From positions 1-38,470 of IMG/VR virus record IMGVR_UViG_3300007542_000064: a stretch of DNA of 38,470 bases; one strand, 5' to 3'. Below are positions 1 to 6,411 of the stretch, piece by piece. Below the pieces are notes generated by a model. That model saw only the letters and a list, made by a program, of their open reading frames with translations, ran no database searches and was not told where the DNA came from. Source of the DNA: a virus. A program made the translations under genes and the position numbers. The stretch's first letter is position 1. Each line of letters begins with the position of its first letter.

Positions 1-308
1 GCGATCATTGAGGCGCCCATGAGGGCGAACTCTGCTGCGGTGGCTTTCAGCGCGAGACCCAAGCCCTTGAGGAGGACATTGCCAAGCAGTTTGACGGCGG
101 CGTCAATCTCGTCGAAATGTCGAGTGAACCGCTTATTGATGTCGTCGAGGCGTTTTACCCAAGCGTCGTTGTAACTTTTACTGAACGCTTTCATGGCCGC
201 GCCAGCGGCTGTAGCAGAAACCGTAATTCTGTCTAGTTTTCGTCGTATTTCGGTGAGGTTTCGCGTGCCGACATCGCGAACCCTAACGACGAGATTTGCA
301 TCAGCCAT
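1..308 (-). CDS. Tail tape measure protein, N-terminal part (runs off window)
   Basis: The first 102 codons of a minus-strand gene are present, starting at the ATG at 306-308 with a GAAGG Shine-Dalgarno at 318-322. The peptide begins MADANLVVRVRDVGTRNLTE, then becomes helical and turns hydrophobic around residues 75-100 (LLGNVLLKGLGLALKA). This is the usual look of a tape measure N-terminus, which scaffolds the tail tube and sets tail length. The call rests mainly on position: it lies directly downstream of the frameshifted tail chaperone pair, where the tape measure gene sits in nearly all long-tailed phages. The body and C-terminus are outside the window, so length and enzymatic domains cannot be judged. 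Confidence 0.8.
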   Translation of the reverse strand, partial: MADANLVVRVRDVGTRNLTEIRRKLDRITVSATAAGAAMKAFSKSYNDAWVKRLDDINKRFTRHFDEIDAAVKLLGNVLLKGLGLALKATAAEFALMGASMI

Positions 309-326
309 GTCGACCGGCCTTCAGAA

Positions 327-536
327 CTAGCGGTTATTTTGCCTGTTTTTACGCTCGGTTTCCTCGCGATCGCGCTCTACTACTTTAGCACAAGCCATAA
401 GTATCAGCCATTCATCATCGTCTATAGATAACAATGACAGTGGGTTGGTGCCCCAAAGTTCGCCTAGGCGGGCAGCGCTGATGACATACGTGTCATCAAC
501 AAGTTCGTCTAGGACTCCCTCGTAGGGTCCACCGTA
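327..536 (-). CDS. Tail assembly chaperone, -1 frameshift extension
   Basis: The -1 frame relative to the chaperone gene is open from just after a TGA (537-539) to a TAG at 327-329. It encodes about 65 residues (YEGVLDELVDDTYVISAARL...ERDREETERKNRQNNR). No ATG, GTG or TTG occurs in its first 30 or so codons, so it is best explained as the C-terminus of a frameshift product. Slippage must fall between 536 and the zero-frame stop at 509. The best candidate is GGACCCT at 524-530, where a Pro tRNA could move from CCT to CCC; it is not a canonical X XXY YYZ heptamer. Long-tailed phages conserve such a frameshift pair to load the tape measure protein. The extension ends 18 bases before the tape measure start. 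Confidence 0.72.
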   Translation of the reverse strand, partial: YGGPYEGVLDELVDDTYVISAARLGELWGTNPLSLLSIDDDEWLILMACAKVVERDREETERKNRQNNR

Positions 537-1045
537 TCAACGGTGTCTCCGTACCCTGCGGCCTCCAAGATCGCCAGCGCCCCAGCCTCGACATGAGGGT
601 CAAGGTTGAAGAACGCCAGAACCGCGTCCGGAACCGGGCGAGTCGTGCCCGTTGACTGGAGGATGTCGCGAGAAGCGAAGTTCAGCGAGTTGCCGTCCTC
701 GTCAAGAACTTCCTCGCCGTCCATCTCGATGCCAACAGTGCAGTGACCGACGACGTAAGCGGCAAACTTCGTCGGGTCCATGCCCTTCTTCGTTTCCTCG
801 CCAGCGTTTCGACGCCACGCCTTCATCTGGTTCTGCGTCACATTCGGGCTGATGCGAAGGAAAACGCCCTCACGATCGGGCACCTCAAGAAGAATGAGGG
901 GACGCTCGATCTTCTGGGAGATCTTTTCCTTCAGGCGGCTCAACGGGGTGTCAACGGACATCGAAGAAGCCGAAATGGAAGCCGCCGCAGCGGGCTTGGG
1001 GTCAGAATCCGAAGATCCCTCATCAATGTAAAGGCTGTCGCTCAT
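509..1045 (-). CDS. Tail assembly chaperone (zero-frame product)
   Basis: A 178-residue protein. The chosen start is the ATG at 1045 (MSDSLYIDEG); the upstream in-frame region to 1084 reads like noncoding sequence. A Ser/Ala-rich, probably disordered N-terminus of about 45 residues is followed by a compact domain with the actinophage chaperone pattern: RPLILLEVPDREGVFLRISPN, then a Trp/Arg helix, CTVGIEMDGEEVL, and FNLDPHVEAGALAILEAAGYG near the end. These proteins bind the tape measure during tail assembly and are absent from the finished virion. The gene follows a terminator hairpin and has no good Shine-Dalgarno, which fits expression from its own leaderless promoter. Its 3' end overlaps the -1 reading frame of the extension. 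Confidence 0.82.
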   Translation of the reverse strand: MSDSLYIDEGSSDSDPKPAAAASISASSMSVDTPLSRLKEKISQKIERPLILLEVPDREGVFLRISPNVTQNQMKAWRRNAGEETKKGMDPTKFAAYVVGHCTVGIEMDGEEVLDEDGNSLNFASRDILQSTGTTRPVPDAVLAFFNLDPHVEAGALAILEAAGYGDTVDTVDPTRES

Positions 1046-1058
1046 GCGGCAAAACCTA
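1046..1058 (-). promoter_or_regulatory. Candidate leaderless -10 element for the tail chaperone
   Basis: On the minus strand TAGGTT (1053-1058) lies 7 bases before the ATG at 1045. A TAnnnT element at this distance would place the transcript 5' end at or next to the start codon. There is no clear -35 and no strong ribosome binding site. The terminator hairpin just upstream would require a restart of transcription here. This is inferred from spacing alone. Confidence 0.4.
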
Positions 1059-1097
1059 GCACATCCATAGCGCTCTCGGTGCAAGTATCAGAAACAA

Positions 1098-1134
1098 CGA
1101 AGACCCCAGCCGGGAAGGGCGGCTGAGGTCTTCG
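1098..1134 (-). terminator. Rho-independent-type hairpin after the tail tube gene
   Basis: The arms CGAAGACC (1098-1105) and GGTCTTCG (1127-1134) pair, followed by CAGCCG (1107-1112) with CGGCTG (1120-1125). There is one internal mismatch and a 7-base loop. In the leftward transcript the stem is followed by a T-rich run (TTGTTTC). It lies 34 bases past the tail tube stop codon and before the chaperone start. This is a common place for a terminator that lets the abundant tube and sheath be transcribed above the downstream tail genes. Confidence 0.75.
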
Positions 1135-1167
1135 GAAGCGTACGGCCGAAGCCGTAAGCGGGGTAAA

Positions 1168-1635
1168 TCAGGCGGTAGCCGAGTTGACGCTCTGGATCGC
1201 GAACGTCAGGGCAAACGTGGCCGGAGCACCCGAGGACGAGTCACCCTCAGGCTCCGTGATGCCAACCAGAAGCGCATTGGAGTACACCCGGTCGGTGCCG
1301 ATGACCTCAATGTCGCAGTCGTAGGTCTTGATGTTGATGTTGTAGTACGCCTGACCAACGAGCGGACGAAGAGCAGCAAGTTTCAGGGCGATGCCGCTGG
1401 CACCGTCGCTCTCCGTGTAATCGTCGTCGAAGTGGGCGGTCAGCGTGATGTCGCCGATCTCGAAAGGAGCGCAAAGGACGGTCGGGAACTTCGCACCACC
1501 CTCATAGATCTTCTCGACAGACGCCGTGATCTCACCACCCGACACCTGCGCAAACCGGAACCCCTCCCACTTCGGGTGGTTGGTGTTCACCGGCGCAATG
1601 TCGGCGAGAATCTGTCGCTGTGAAGTTTTTGCCAT
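1168..1635 (-). CDS. Tail tube protein (contractile tail)
   Basis: A 155-residue protein starting at the ATG at 1635, with an AAGGGG ribosome site about 8 bases upstream. It begins MAKTSQRQILADIAPVNTNH and alternates beta-strand-like segments (GEITASVEKIYEGG, FEIGDITLTAHFD, YYNINIKTYDCDIEVIG, ATFALTFAIQSVN). Length and pattern fit the gp19/FII-type tube proteins that polymerise into the inner tube of myovirus tails. The assignment is strengthened by the sheath gene 14 bases upstream, the standard sheath-tube order, and by the strong hairpin after it, as expected for a highly expressed structural gene. Confidence 0.85.
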   Translation of the reverse strand: MAKTSQRQILADIAPVNTNHPKWEGFRFAQVSGGEITASVEKIYEGGAKFPTVLCAPFEIGDITLTAHFDDDYTESDGASGIALKLAALRPLVGQAYYNINIKTYDCDIEVIGTDRVYSNALLVGITEPEGDSSSGAPATFALTFAIQSVNSATA

Positions 1636-1649
1636 CTCTTACCCCTTGA

Positions 1650-3152
1650 TCAGACAACTGACGCGGTCAAGTTGCTCTTAACAATGTCGACCTCGATCTT
1701 GTCGCCGACGCTCGACACGCGGAGACCGACCTTGGCCTTGACGAGACCCTCGGCCAACTGGGTAACCGGGTTGAGCGACGGGTCACACTTAACCGTGTAG
1801 CCGTAGTCAATCCGACGACCGTTGATGTCGAAGGCCTCATAGAGTGCGCCAGCGAGCCGGAGCGGCTCCAGAATCGCGATGAGTTTGGCCTCAACGCTGG
1901 CGAAAATGTTGTTCCTGCCGTCGATCGTGCTGAAAAGCAGATCTTCCAGCGACCGGTTGGCCTCGACAACCACATGGTTGACGACGTCCTGACCGGTGAT
2001 GTAACGGAAGTTTGACGTGTCGGACGACAGGGTGCGGGCACCGTAGATGCGGATCGTGTTGTTGATCCGACGAATCGCCACCACGTTCGCGGCGTCGAGA
2101 CGGTCACCGTTGGTCCTGTCGATGTCATACTCCAGACCGTTGACGTAACGGGCGTTGGAGATGATTCCAGCGCCAGCCTGCTGCGGCCCGACCTGATTGT
2201 GCGCGCGGGCACGGCATCCAGCGGCATAGCCAACCGGCGGGATCAGACGGTTCACGCCGAGAACGTCGGTCGGCTTGTAGACCCACGGGAACAGCAACTG
2301 GGCGTGCTCCGTGTTCTCGCGCGACGAGGTGATTGAACGGGCCTCGTCGTCGATACCGTTGGAAACGCCGTCACTCTCAAGAAGAGTTCCGACCGGCTCA
2401 AACAGGTAGCAGAGACGGTTGTAAGTGTTCGCGTGCTCCAGCAGAGCACCCTGAACGGCATCGGCGCTGCTCTCCGGGTTGGCGACCACACCGGCACCGA
2501 ACGAATCGAGGAACAGGTTCAGAGCATTGTTGTGCTGAGTGGTGGTGATGTTCGCAAGGTCATCAGCGCCAGCGCTCAGAGCAACCGGCTGGCCCCCCGA
2601 GGTGACCTCTGGGAGGTAGTCGCCCAAAGCCTCAGCAACAACATAGTTGGAGGCGATGGCGTCGCGGTTGATCTTGCCGACCATCTGCGGAACCGTGGTG
2701 CAGTCACCGGTGTTGAAGATCAGGTTGCCGTCGAAGTAGATGATCAACTGGCGGCTACCGGCGGTCACACCACCGATAACGAGAACCCCAATGTCGGTGC
2801 TCCACGAACCCGCGCCGTTGGCGTCAATGCGGAGCGAATCGAGCGCACCAGTGGTGTTCGGATCGTCGTCCTGAAGGGTTTTGGTACCGACGGTAGCGCC
2901 CGGTCCAACAACGCGAGCGACATAGCACTGAGTGCCGCCCTCTTCGAAGAAGGTTTGGACAGTGTCGTGGAGGTAACCGTAGTTGACGAATCCGCCAAAC
3001 TGGGCCTGATACTCCTCGGTGCTGTTGACCTTGACGGCGTGACTGGTCGGGCCACGATGCGCGAGGCCAACAAAGAACGCCTGCGAGGTCTCGCGGACGG
3101 TATTCCCGGTGGGACCCGTGCGGACTGCTGTGCTGATTACGACTCCCGGCAT
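1650..3152 (-). CDS. Contractile tail sheath protein
   Basis: A 500-residue protein with an AGGAGAGG ribosome site before the ATG at 3152. The N-terminus (MPGVVISTAVRTGPTG...AFFVGLAHRGPTSHAVKVNS) and 'FGGF...LHDTVQTFFEEGGTQCYVARVVG' are the classic start of phage sheath proteins. The C-terminal domain (about residues 390-500) has the conserved FSTIDGRNNIF, LRLAGALYEAF and VKCDPSLNP segments. The sheath surrounds the tail tube and contracts at infection, so its presence defines myovirus morphology. Length is normal for the family. A long antisense reading frame in this gene is a codon-bias shadow. Confidence 0.96.
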   Translation of the reverse strand: MPGVVISTAVRTGPTGNTVRETSQAFFVGLAHRGPTSHAVKVNSTEEYQAQFGGFVNYGYLHDTVQTFFEEGGTQCYVARVVGPGATVGTKTLQDDDPNTTGALDSLRIDANGAGSWSTDIGVLVIGGVTAGSRQLIIYFDGNLIFNTGDCTTVPQMVGKINRDAIASNYVVAEALGDYLPEVTSGGQPVALSAGADDLANITTTQHNNALNLFLDSFGAGVVANPESSADAVQGALLEHANTYNRLCYLFEPVGTLLESDGVSNGIDDEARSITSSRENTEHAQLLFPWVYKPTDVLGVNRLIPPVGYAAGCRARAHNQVGPQQAGAGIISNARYVNGLEYDIDRTNGDRLDAANVVAIRRINNTIRIYGARTLSSDTSNFRYITGQDVVNHVVVEANRSLEDLLFSTIDGRNNIFASVEAKLIAILEPLRLAGALYEAFDINGRRIDYGYTVKCDPSLNPVTQLAEGLVKAKVGLRVSSVGDKIEVDIVKSNLTASVV

Positions 3153-3194
3153 AGGACTTACCTCTCCTCAAGTTTGCTGATCCGCGGCCTTCGC

Positions 3195-3211
3195 AAAGTT
3201 TACAGAACTTT
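3195..3211. repeat. Short inverted repeat in the 93-base gap before the sheath gene
   Basis: AAAGTT (3195-3200) and AACTTT (3206-3211) form a 6-bp stem with a 5-base loop in the gap between the 135-residue gene and the sheath. It is too weak to call a terminator. On the minus strand it includes GTAAACT, a possible -10 for extra sheath transcription, but no convincing -35 is seen. Confidence 0.25.
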
Positions 3212-3245
3212 ACGTCTGCCGTTCGCAACTGTTACCTATAGATTA

Positions 3246-3653
3246 TCAGACCTCTTCGGCTTCCGATGATACTTCTGCAACCTCGGGAGCAACTTCCTCC
3301 ACGGCGGGTTCGGCGACTGGACGCTCATGAACAGTTCCGTCCTGAACCAAGCCGTCTCCGTCGCCGTCTGTGGCGTCAGGATTAAAGCCGGGTTGCTCTT
3401 CCTTCTTCTTGGAACGAGACGGTTTTGGGTCCGCCTTGACGCCTTCGTTGACCGCAATCAAACCCTTGGCGACAAGGGAAGTGATTAGGGGATTGACCTT
3501 GTCGATGACCGCATGTCCGCGCGGCGGAAGGAAACGCCCCTCTTCGTCGACCTCGATCTTGTGGCCAGTCAGGTTGCACAACGCAACTTTCCCAGCATCT
3601 CGGGCCGCCTCGCACTCGCGAGCATCAACGTGTTTGAAGAATTTTGTTGCCAT
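3246..3653 (-). CDS. Small tail-region protein with an EF-hand-like acidic loop
   Basis: A 135-residue protein starting at the ATG at 3653. Residues 1-70 form a compact domain (MATKFFKHVDARECEAARDAGK... FLPPRGHAVIDKVNPLITS). A basic stretch (KPSRSKKK) follows, then the loop FNPDATDGDGDGLVQDGT at 90-107, and an acidic Glu/Val tail. The loop has Asp at positions 1, 3 and 5, Gly at 6 and an acidic residue at 10, resembling a calcium-binding loop. The same loop appears in three proteins of the opposite arm. The gene sits just upstream of the sheath, so a virion role is likely, but no family is recognised. The start has no Shine-Dalgarno, only a TACAAT element 6 bases upstream. Confidence 0.75.
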   Translation of the reverse strand: MATKFFKHVDARECEAARDAGKVALCNLTGHKIEVDEEGRFLPPRGHAVIDKVNPLITSLVAKGLIAVNEGVKADPKPSRSKKKEEQPGFNPDATDGDGDGLVQDGTVHERPVAEPAVEEVAPEVAEVSSEAEEV

Positions 3654-3667
3654 GAGCGTATTGTACC
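3654..3667 (-). promoter_or_regulatory. Candidate leaderless promoter -10 (GGTACAAT)
   Basis: On the minus strand TACAAT (3660-3665) is followed by exactly six bases and then the ATG at 3653. It matches the TATAAT consensus at four of six positions and keeps the first two and last bases. Transcription beginning 6-7 bases downstream would start on the AUG, giving a leaderless message, a common arrangement in actinobacteria. The same GGTACAAT occurs on the plus strand at 21849-21856. Confidence 0.45.
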
Positions 3668-3670
3668 TTA

Positions 3671-3925
3671 TCAGGACTTCAGCAATTGTTCTTTGGCGCC
3701 AAATTTGGCAACGATTTTTGCGTTGCTAGTGGAGCCAAGGTTGCGATCTTCGAAATCTGATTTGCTGATCAGCCAACTCGCTCCGGGGGCACACCTATGA
3801 CCGCCTTCGCACAGATCGATCGGGTTTTGACCGTGATTTACGATCACATAGCAGTTGCGTCTCGGGTGGTTGAACCCCAAAACATCGGAAACACCGTTTG
3901 CCAAAAAAATGCATGAGCAATCCAT
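3671..3925 (-). CDS. Small Cys-containing protein of the neck/tail operon, unknown
   Basis: An 84-residue protein whose ATG overlaps the preceding stop by one base (TGATG), so it is probably translationally coupled. It contains four Cys residues (MDCSC..., NCYVIV, DLCEGGHRC) and PGASWLISKSDFEDRNLGS near the C-terminus. The FNHPRRNCYVIVNHGQNPIDLCEGGHRCAPGA region looks beta-rich, as in small virion surface or decoration domains. I do not recognise the family. Its position between the putative tail terminator and the sheath supports a minor virion or tail-assembly role only by context. Confidence 0.6.
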   Translation of the reverse strand: MDCSCIFLANGVSDVLGFNHPRRNCYVIVNHGQNPIDLCEGGHRCAPGASWLISKSDFEDRNLGSTSNAKIVAKFGAKEQLLKS

Positions 3926-4521
3926 CAGGCACTGAACCTTTCGCCAATTCCACGAATCTCCTGCGTGATCTGGAACTCGCGGGCTGTTCCAATATCCTCA
4001 CGAGCAACAATTTCGTTGATTTCAAGATCGTACGACAAATACGAGCCCGCCAGAACCCGGTCACCCTTCAGAAGCGTCAGATCTGAATACTCCTCTCGCA
4101 ACGTTCCTTCATCAATAAGAGCGAGGAACGTCTCGCGAGGGTCGGTTGCCTTCAGGCACGGACGATCGAGCAAAGCAGAACGCACCACAGTTGTAAGACG
4201 ATCTCGCATCACTGTCGCTTCGGCGGAACCTTCGTCCCTCACCCAAACATACGTCCTCATGTTGTACCTGACCCGATACTCTGGATGGCCCTCATACCAG
4301 CCGCTCCGCTCAAGGCTGCTCATCGAAATGGCGACCGTAATAATCGTTGGCCATTCGTCAAGAGCAATAGGTTCGTAAGTCAGATACTTTTCGGGGGCAG
4401 GCAAACTTTCGCTGTCAAGATTCCAGCCATTTCTATACGAAATGATGCGCGTCGGGATATCGTTCTCCAGATATGTATTTACGTACGATTTGGCGAAATG
4501 CGCACCGTGCATCAAAAACAT
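3925..4521 (-). CDS. Putative tail terminator / neck protein
   Basis: A 198-residue protein. The ATG at 4521 overlaps the upstream stop (TGATG). It opens with a helix (MHGAHFAKSYVNTYLENDIPTRI) and continues with WPTIITVAISMSS, YRVRYNMRTYVWVRDEGSAEATVMRDRLTTVVRSALLDRP and a beta-rich C-terminus. That layout of an N-terminal helix, a mixed sheet and a helix carrying 'RDRLTTVVRSALL' matches tail terminators, which cap the tail tube and join it to the head. Gene order (connector, gpG/gp10-like, this gene, then sheath and tube) is the main support. A generic neck protein is the alternative. Confidence 0.6.
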   Translation of the reverse strand: MFLMHGAHFAKSYVNTYLENDIPTRIISYRNGWNLDSESLPAPEKYLTYEPIALDEWPTIITVAISMSSLERSGWYEGHPEYRVRYNMRTYVWVRDEGSAEATVMRDRLTTVVRSALLDRPCLKATDPRETFLALIDEGTLREEYSDLTLLKGDRVLAGSYLSYDLEINEIVAREDIGTAREFQITQEIRGIGERFSA

Positions 4522-4988
4522 CAGGAATCACCGTCCACTACATACTTGACGATCCGATCGCCCCAATCCCGGCGGAATGAAGCAGGCTCGTAAATGAACT
4601 CGCGTTTCGGCATCTTCGACGTTCCATAAGTGTGAAATTTTGCGTACTTGATGTTTGTGCCGAACGTAGCATTCTTCCGGTTGATCTCGTTCGGAGCGCC
4701 ACGCAGAGAGCGAATACTGTTAAAAAGCGAACCTGTTCGGACCAATGTTGGCGCTCCCGGAAAATGCTGCGCTTTCCACGCGGCGTACTCCGCATCTAAG
4801 GGTTGCCAACCACCAACACGAAGACCGTTCGACAAAAAATTCGCCGACCAGTTGCGCTCGAAATAATCTCGCATCTCACGGAAGATCGGTCGCATGTCAT
4901 CGAGTCGGCGATCCATATCGTCAACTTGGTCGTCCATGCGCTGGGAATCCCAGTCGATGTCTACATAGACGAGCATCTTTCTGGCCAT
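4521..4988 (-). CDS. Virion morphogenesis / tail completion protein (gpG, gp10-like)
   Basis: A 155-residue protein. I chose the ATG at 4988, which overlaps the upstream stop as TGATG; a GTG three bases earlier is possible. An acidic N-terminal helix (RMDDQVDDMDRRLDDMRPIFREMRDYFERNW) is followed by WQPLDAEYAAWKAQHFPGAP, LVRTGSLFNSIRSL and YAKFHTYGTSKMPKREFIY. The 'RTG.L..SI' and 'YAKFHTYGT..MP.R.F' signatures are those of the Mu gpG / HK97 gp10 group, which acts at the head-tail joint. It lies in the expected place between the connector and the putative terminator. Confidence 0.8.
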   Translation of the reverse strand: MARKMLVYVDIDWDSQRMDDQVDDMDRRLDDMRPIFREMRDYFERNWSANFLSNGLRVGGWQPLDAEYAAWKAQHFPGAPTLVRTGSLFNSIRSLRGAPNEINRKNATFGTNIKYAKFHTYGTSKMPKREFIYEPASFRRDWGDRIVKYVVDGDS

Positions 4989-5614
4989 CACGCCACCCGA
5001 ACGCGACGATATTTCTTTACCGCAGCAAGTTCCTTATCCAAGAATCCGGTTTCCATCGGAGCAACATTGCGTGGTTCCAGATCTTTGACGCCGACAACGT
5101 CATCGTGCATGTTTTGCATTTCTCGTGTGGCGGCACGAAGGATCATCAACTTGAACATTTTGATATTTGACCCGTCAAGTCCGGCCCGGTAAGTGATCTC
5201 AACACGATCGTCAGCCCAACCACGGAACAAGTCAATTCCATACCGGCGGGCAACATAGTCACGCTCGTTTTCCATCACGATCCAAGAACTTTGAAGATTC
5301 GGCTTAAGTCGCACCTGCGTGACGCTGACAATCGGCGAATTTGCCAAATAAATAGTCACCGGCGGCTGCGTATACGTGATGGGCGACATCGTCGTGTCGA
5401 GGGCGGTGTTGTAGAAAAACGACGACATCGGCACGCCGACATGATTGTTGTCGAGCGTGTGTTCTTCAACAAAATCGTCTGGCTCGATCGGTCGACGAAG
5501 GTACGTCTCAAGTTCGCTTTGGAGACCTTCCAGAACCATTTCGGCGGCATCCTGTTGACGTAACGTCAACTTGATGTCCATGTATGTGATCAGATCGTTG
5601 ATTGAGACGAGCAT
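4988..5614 (-). CDS. Head-tail connector (adaptor) protein
   Basis: A 208-residue protein with a GGGAGGAG ribosome site before the ATG at 5614. The N-terminal helix (MLVSINDLITYMDIKLTLRQ...AAEMVLEGLQSELETYLRRP) and the later VTQVRLKP, YGIDLFRGWADDRVEITYRAG and MILRAATREM segments match the gp6/gp15-type adaptors that form the ring below the portal. In these proteins the N-terminal bundle packs on the portal and the beta part faces the neck. It is the first clear member of the neck-tail series on this strand. The preceding Arg-rich peptide ends 17 bases upstream. Confidence 0.72.
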   Translation of the reverse strand: MLVSINDLITYMDIKLTLRQQDAAEMVLEGLQSELETYLRRPIEPDDFVEEHTLDNNHVGVPMSSFFYNTALDTTMSPITYTQPPVTIYLANSPIVSVTQVRLKPNLQSSWIVMENERDYVARRYGIDLFRGWADDRVEITYRAGLDGSNIKMFKLMILRAATREMQNMHDDVVGVKDLEPRNVAPMETGFLDKELAAVKKYRRVRVA

Positions 5615-5631
5615 CTAGGCTCCTCCCAGAA

Positions 5632-5790
5632 TCAGCCGCGACGGCCGCGAATAATGTCGCGAAGACGCTCGTCACGTCGACGGTTGCGACCGACCAGACG
5701 GCCGAGACCCTGACCAACCGAACGAACCGCACGGCGAATACGGCCCGATCGCCTCAGAGCCTCGTCTCCACCTCTACCTACACCCGGCAT
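5632..5790 (-). CDS. Arginine-rich 52-residue peptide
   Basis: A short gene starting at the ATG at 5790, with an AAGGGAG ribosome site about 8 bases upstream. The product starts MPGVGRGGDEALRRSG and has 17 Arg in 52 residues, including NRRRDERLRD and IRGRRG. No family is recognised. The strong ribosome site and tight spacing to the connector gene argue that it is real. Charge and location suggest a nucleic-acid-binding or head-internal role, but that is inference. An in-frame extension to 5838 exists but has no better start. Confidence 0.5.
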   Translation of the reverse strand: MPGVGRGGDEALRRSGRIRRAVRSVGQGLGRLVGRNRRRDERLRDIIRGRRG

Positions 5791-5859
5791 AAGAATCTCC
5801 CTTGTCGGAAAACGGATACCTGCTAAGTGTAGCACCACATAGGGTATGATTTTTGTGGA

Positions 5860-6411
5860 TTATCGGTCTGCGTTTGGCGGTTCCTCTGTGATGCGGGTGC
5901 CTGCCGCTTCGACGGTTCCTGCGGGTGCCTCGACGGGAACCCACGCACGGGAATATCGATGATTTTTTACGTCACGGTGTTTGAGGATGGTTCCATCCAG
6001 CATGAGTTCCAACTCGTCACCCCTCATGCAGAAGCGCCGGTCAAAATCTTCTACCGAAAACGCTCGGCTTCGCTTGAGTGCCCGAACAATCGCCGAAAGC
6101 GACTTGGCGACAATGGTTCCTCGCCCGCGGTTAATCTGAACATGCATCGCCATAGCGTCAGAGTCGGAAACGTCCTTCCAAATGACGGGGACGACAGGGA
6201 ACATCTCTGCCAAATGCCTGTTGCCGACAATAAGGCGTAAGCGCTGTGATCCGTCAATCACATTCGACGACGAACGCTGAACAACGAGCGGAGACAAAAT
6301 CCCATCAGTCGCCAACGACTCTGCCAACACCAGCAAATCTGGTCGAAGAATATATGTTGCGTTCCAGTCAGGGACATGTAAATTTTCAGTGGCTACCAGA
6401 TCAATTTCCAT
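5860..6411 (-). CDS. ParB/sulfiredoxin-fold protein, IbrB-like
   Basis: A 183-residue protein beginning at the ATG at 6411, preceded by GAGGAG and overlapping the upstream gene by 11 bases. The N-terminal half has the ParB-like nuclease/Srx layout: DWNATYILRPDLLVLAESLA, then GILSPLVVQ, then VIDGSQRLRLIV at about 51-62, in place of the usual phosphate-binding G.HR box. Residues 75-140 are mostly helical. Its pairing with a PAPS-reductase-like gene matches IbrB/IbrA pairs known from prophages and mobile elements. The biochemical role of such pairs is not settled. It is probably not a partition protein, since no ParA or centromere-like repeats are visible. Confidence 0.75.
   Translation of the reverse strand: MEIDLVATENLHVPDWNATYILRPDLLVLAESLATDGILSPLVVQRSSSNVIDGSQRLRLIVGNRHLAEMFPVVPVIWKDVSDSDAMAMHVQINRGRGTIVAKSLSAIVRALKRSRAFSVEDFDRRFCMRGDELELMLDGTILKHRDVKNHRYSRAWVPVEAPAGTVEAAGTRITEEPPNADR

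Noticed and set aside
2433-3269. Long plus-strand open frame opposite the sheath gene
   Set aside because: It is antisense to a confidently identified sheath protein, has no ribosome site, and its sequence looks like the reverse complement of biased codons.
4700-4720. IRSLR in the gpG/gp10-like protein as another GMRS-type motif
   Set aside because: It lacks the Gly and Met/Leu positions and sits in the conserved RTG.L..SI region of that family, so it is a chance match.
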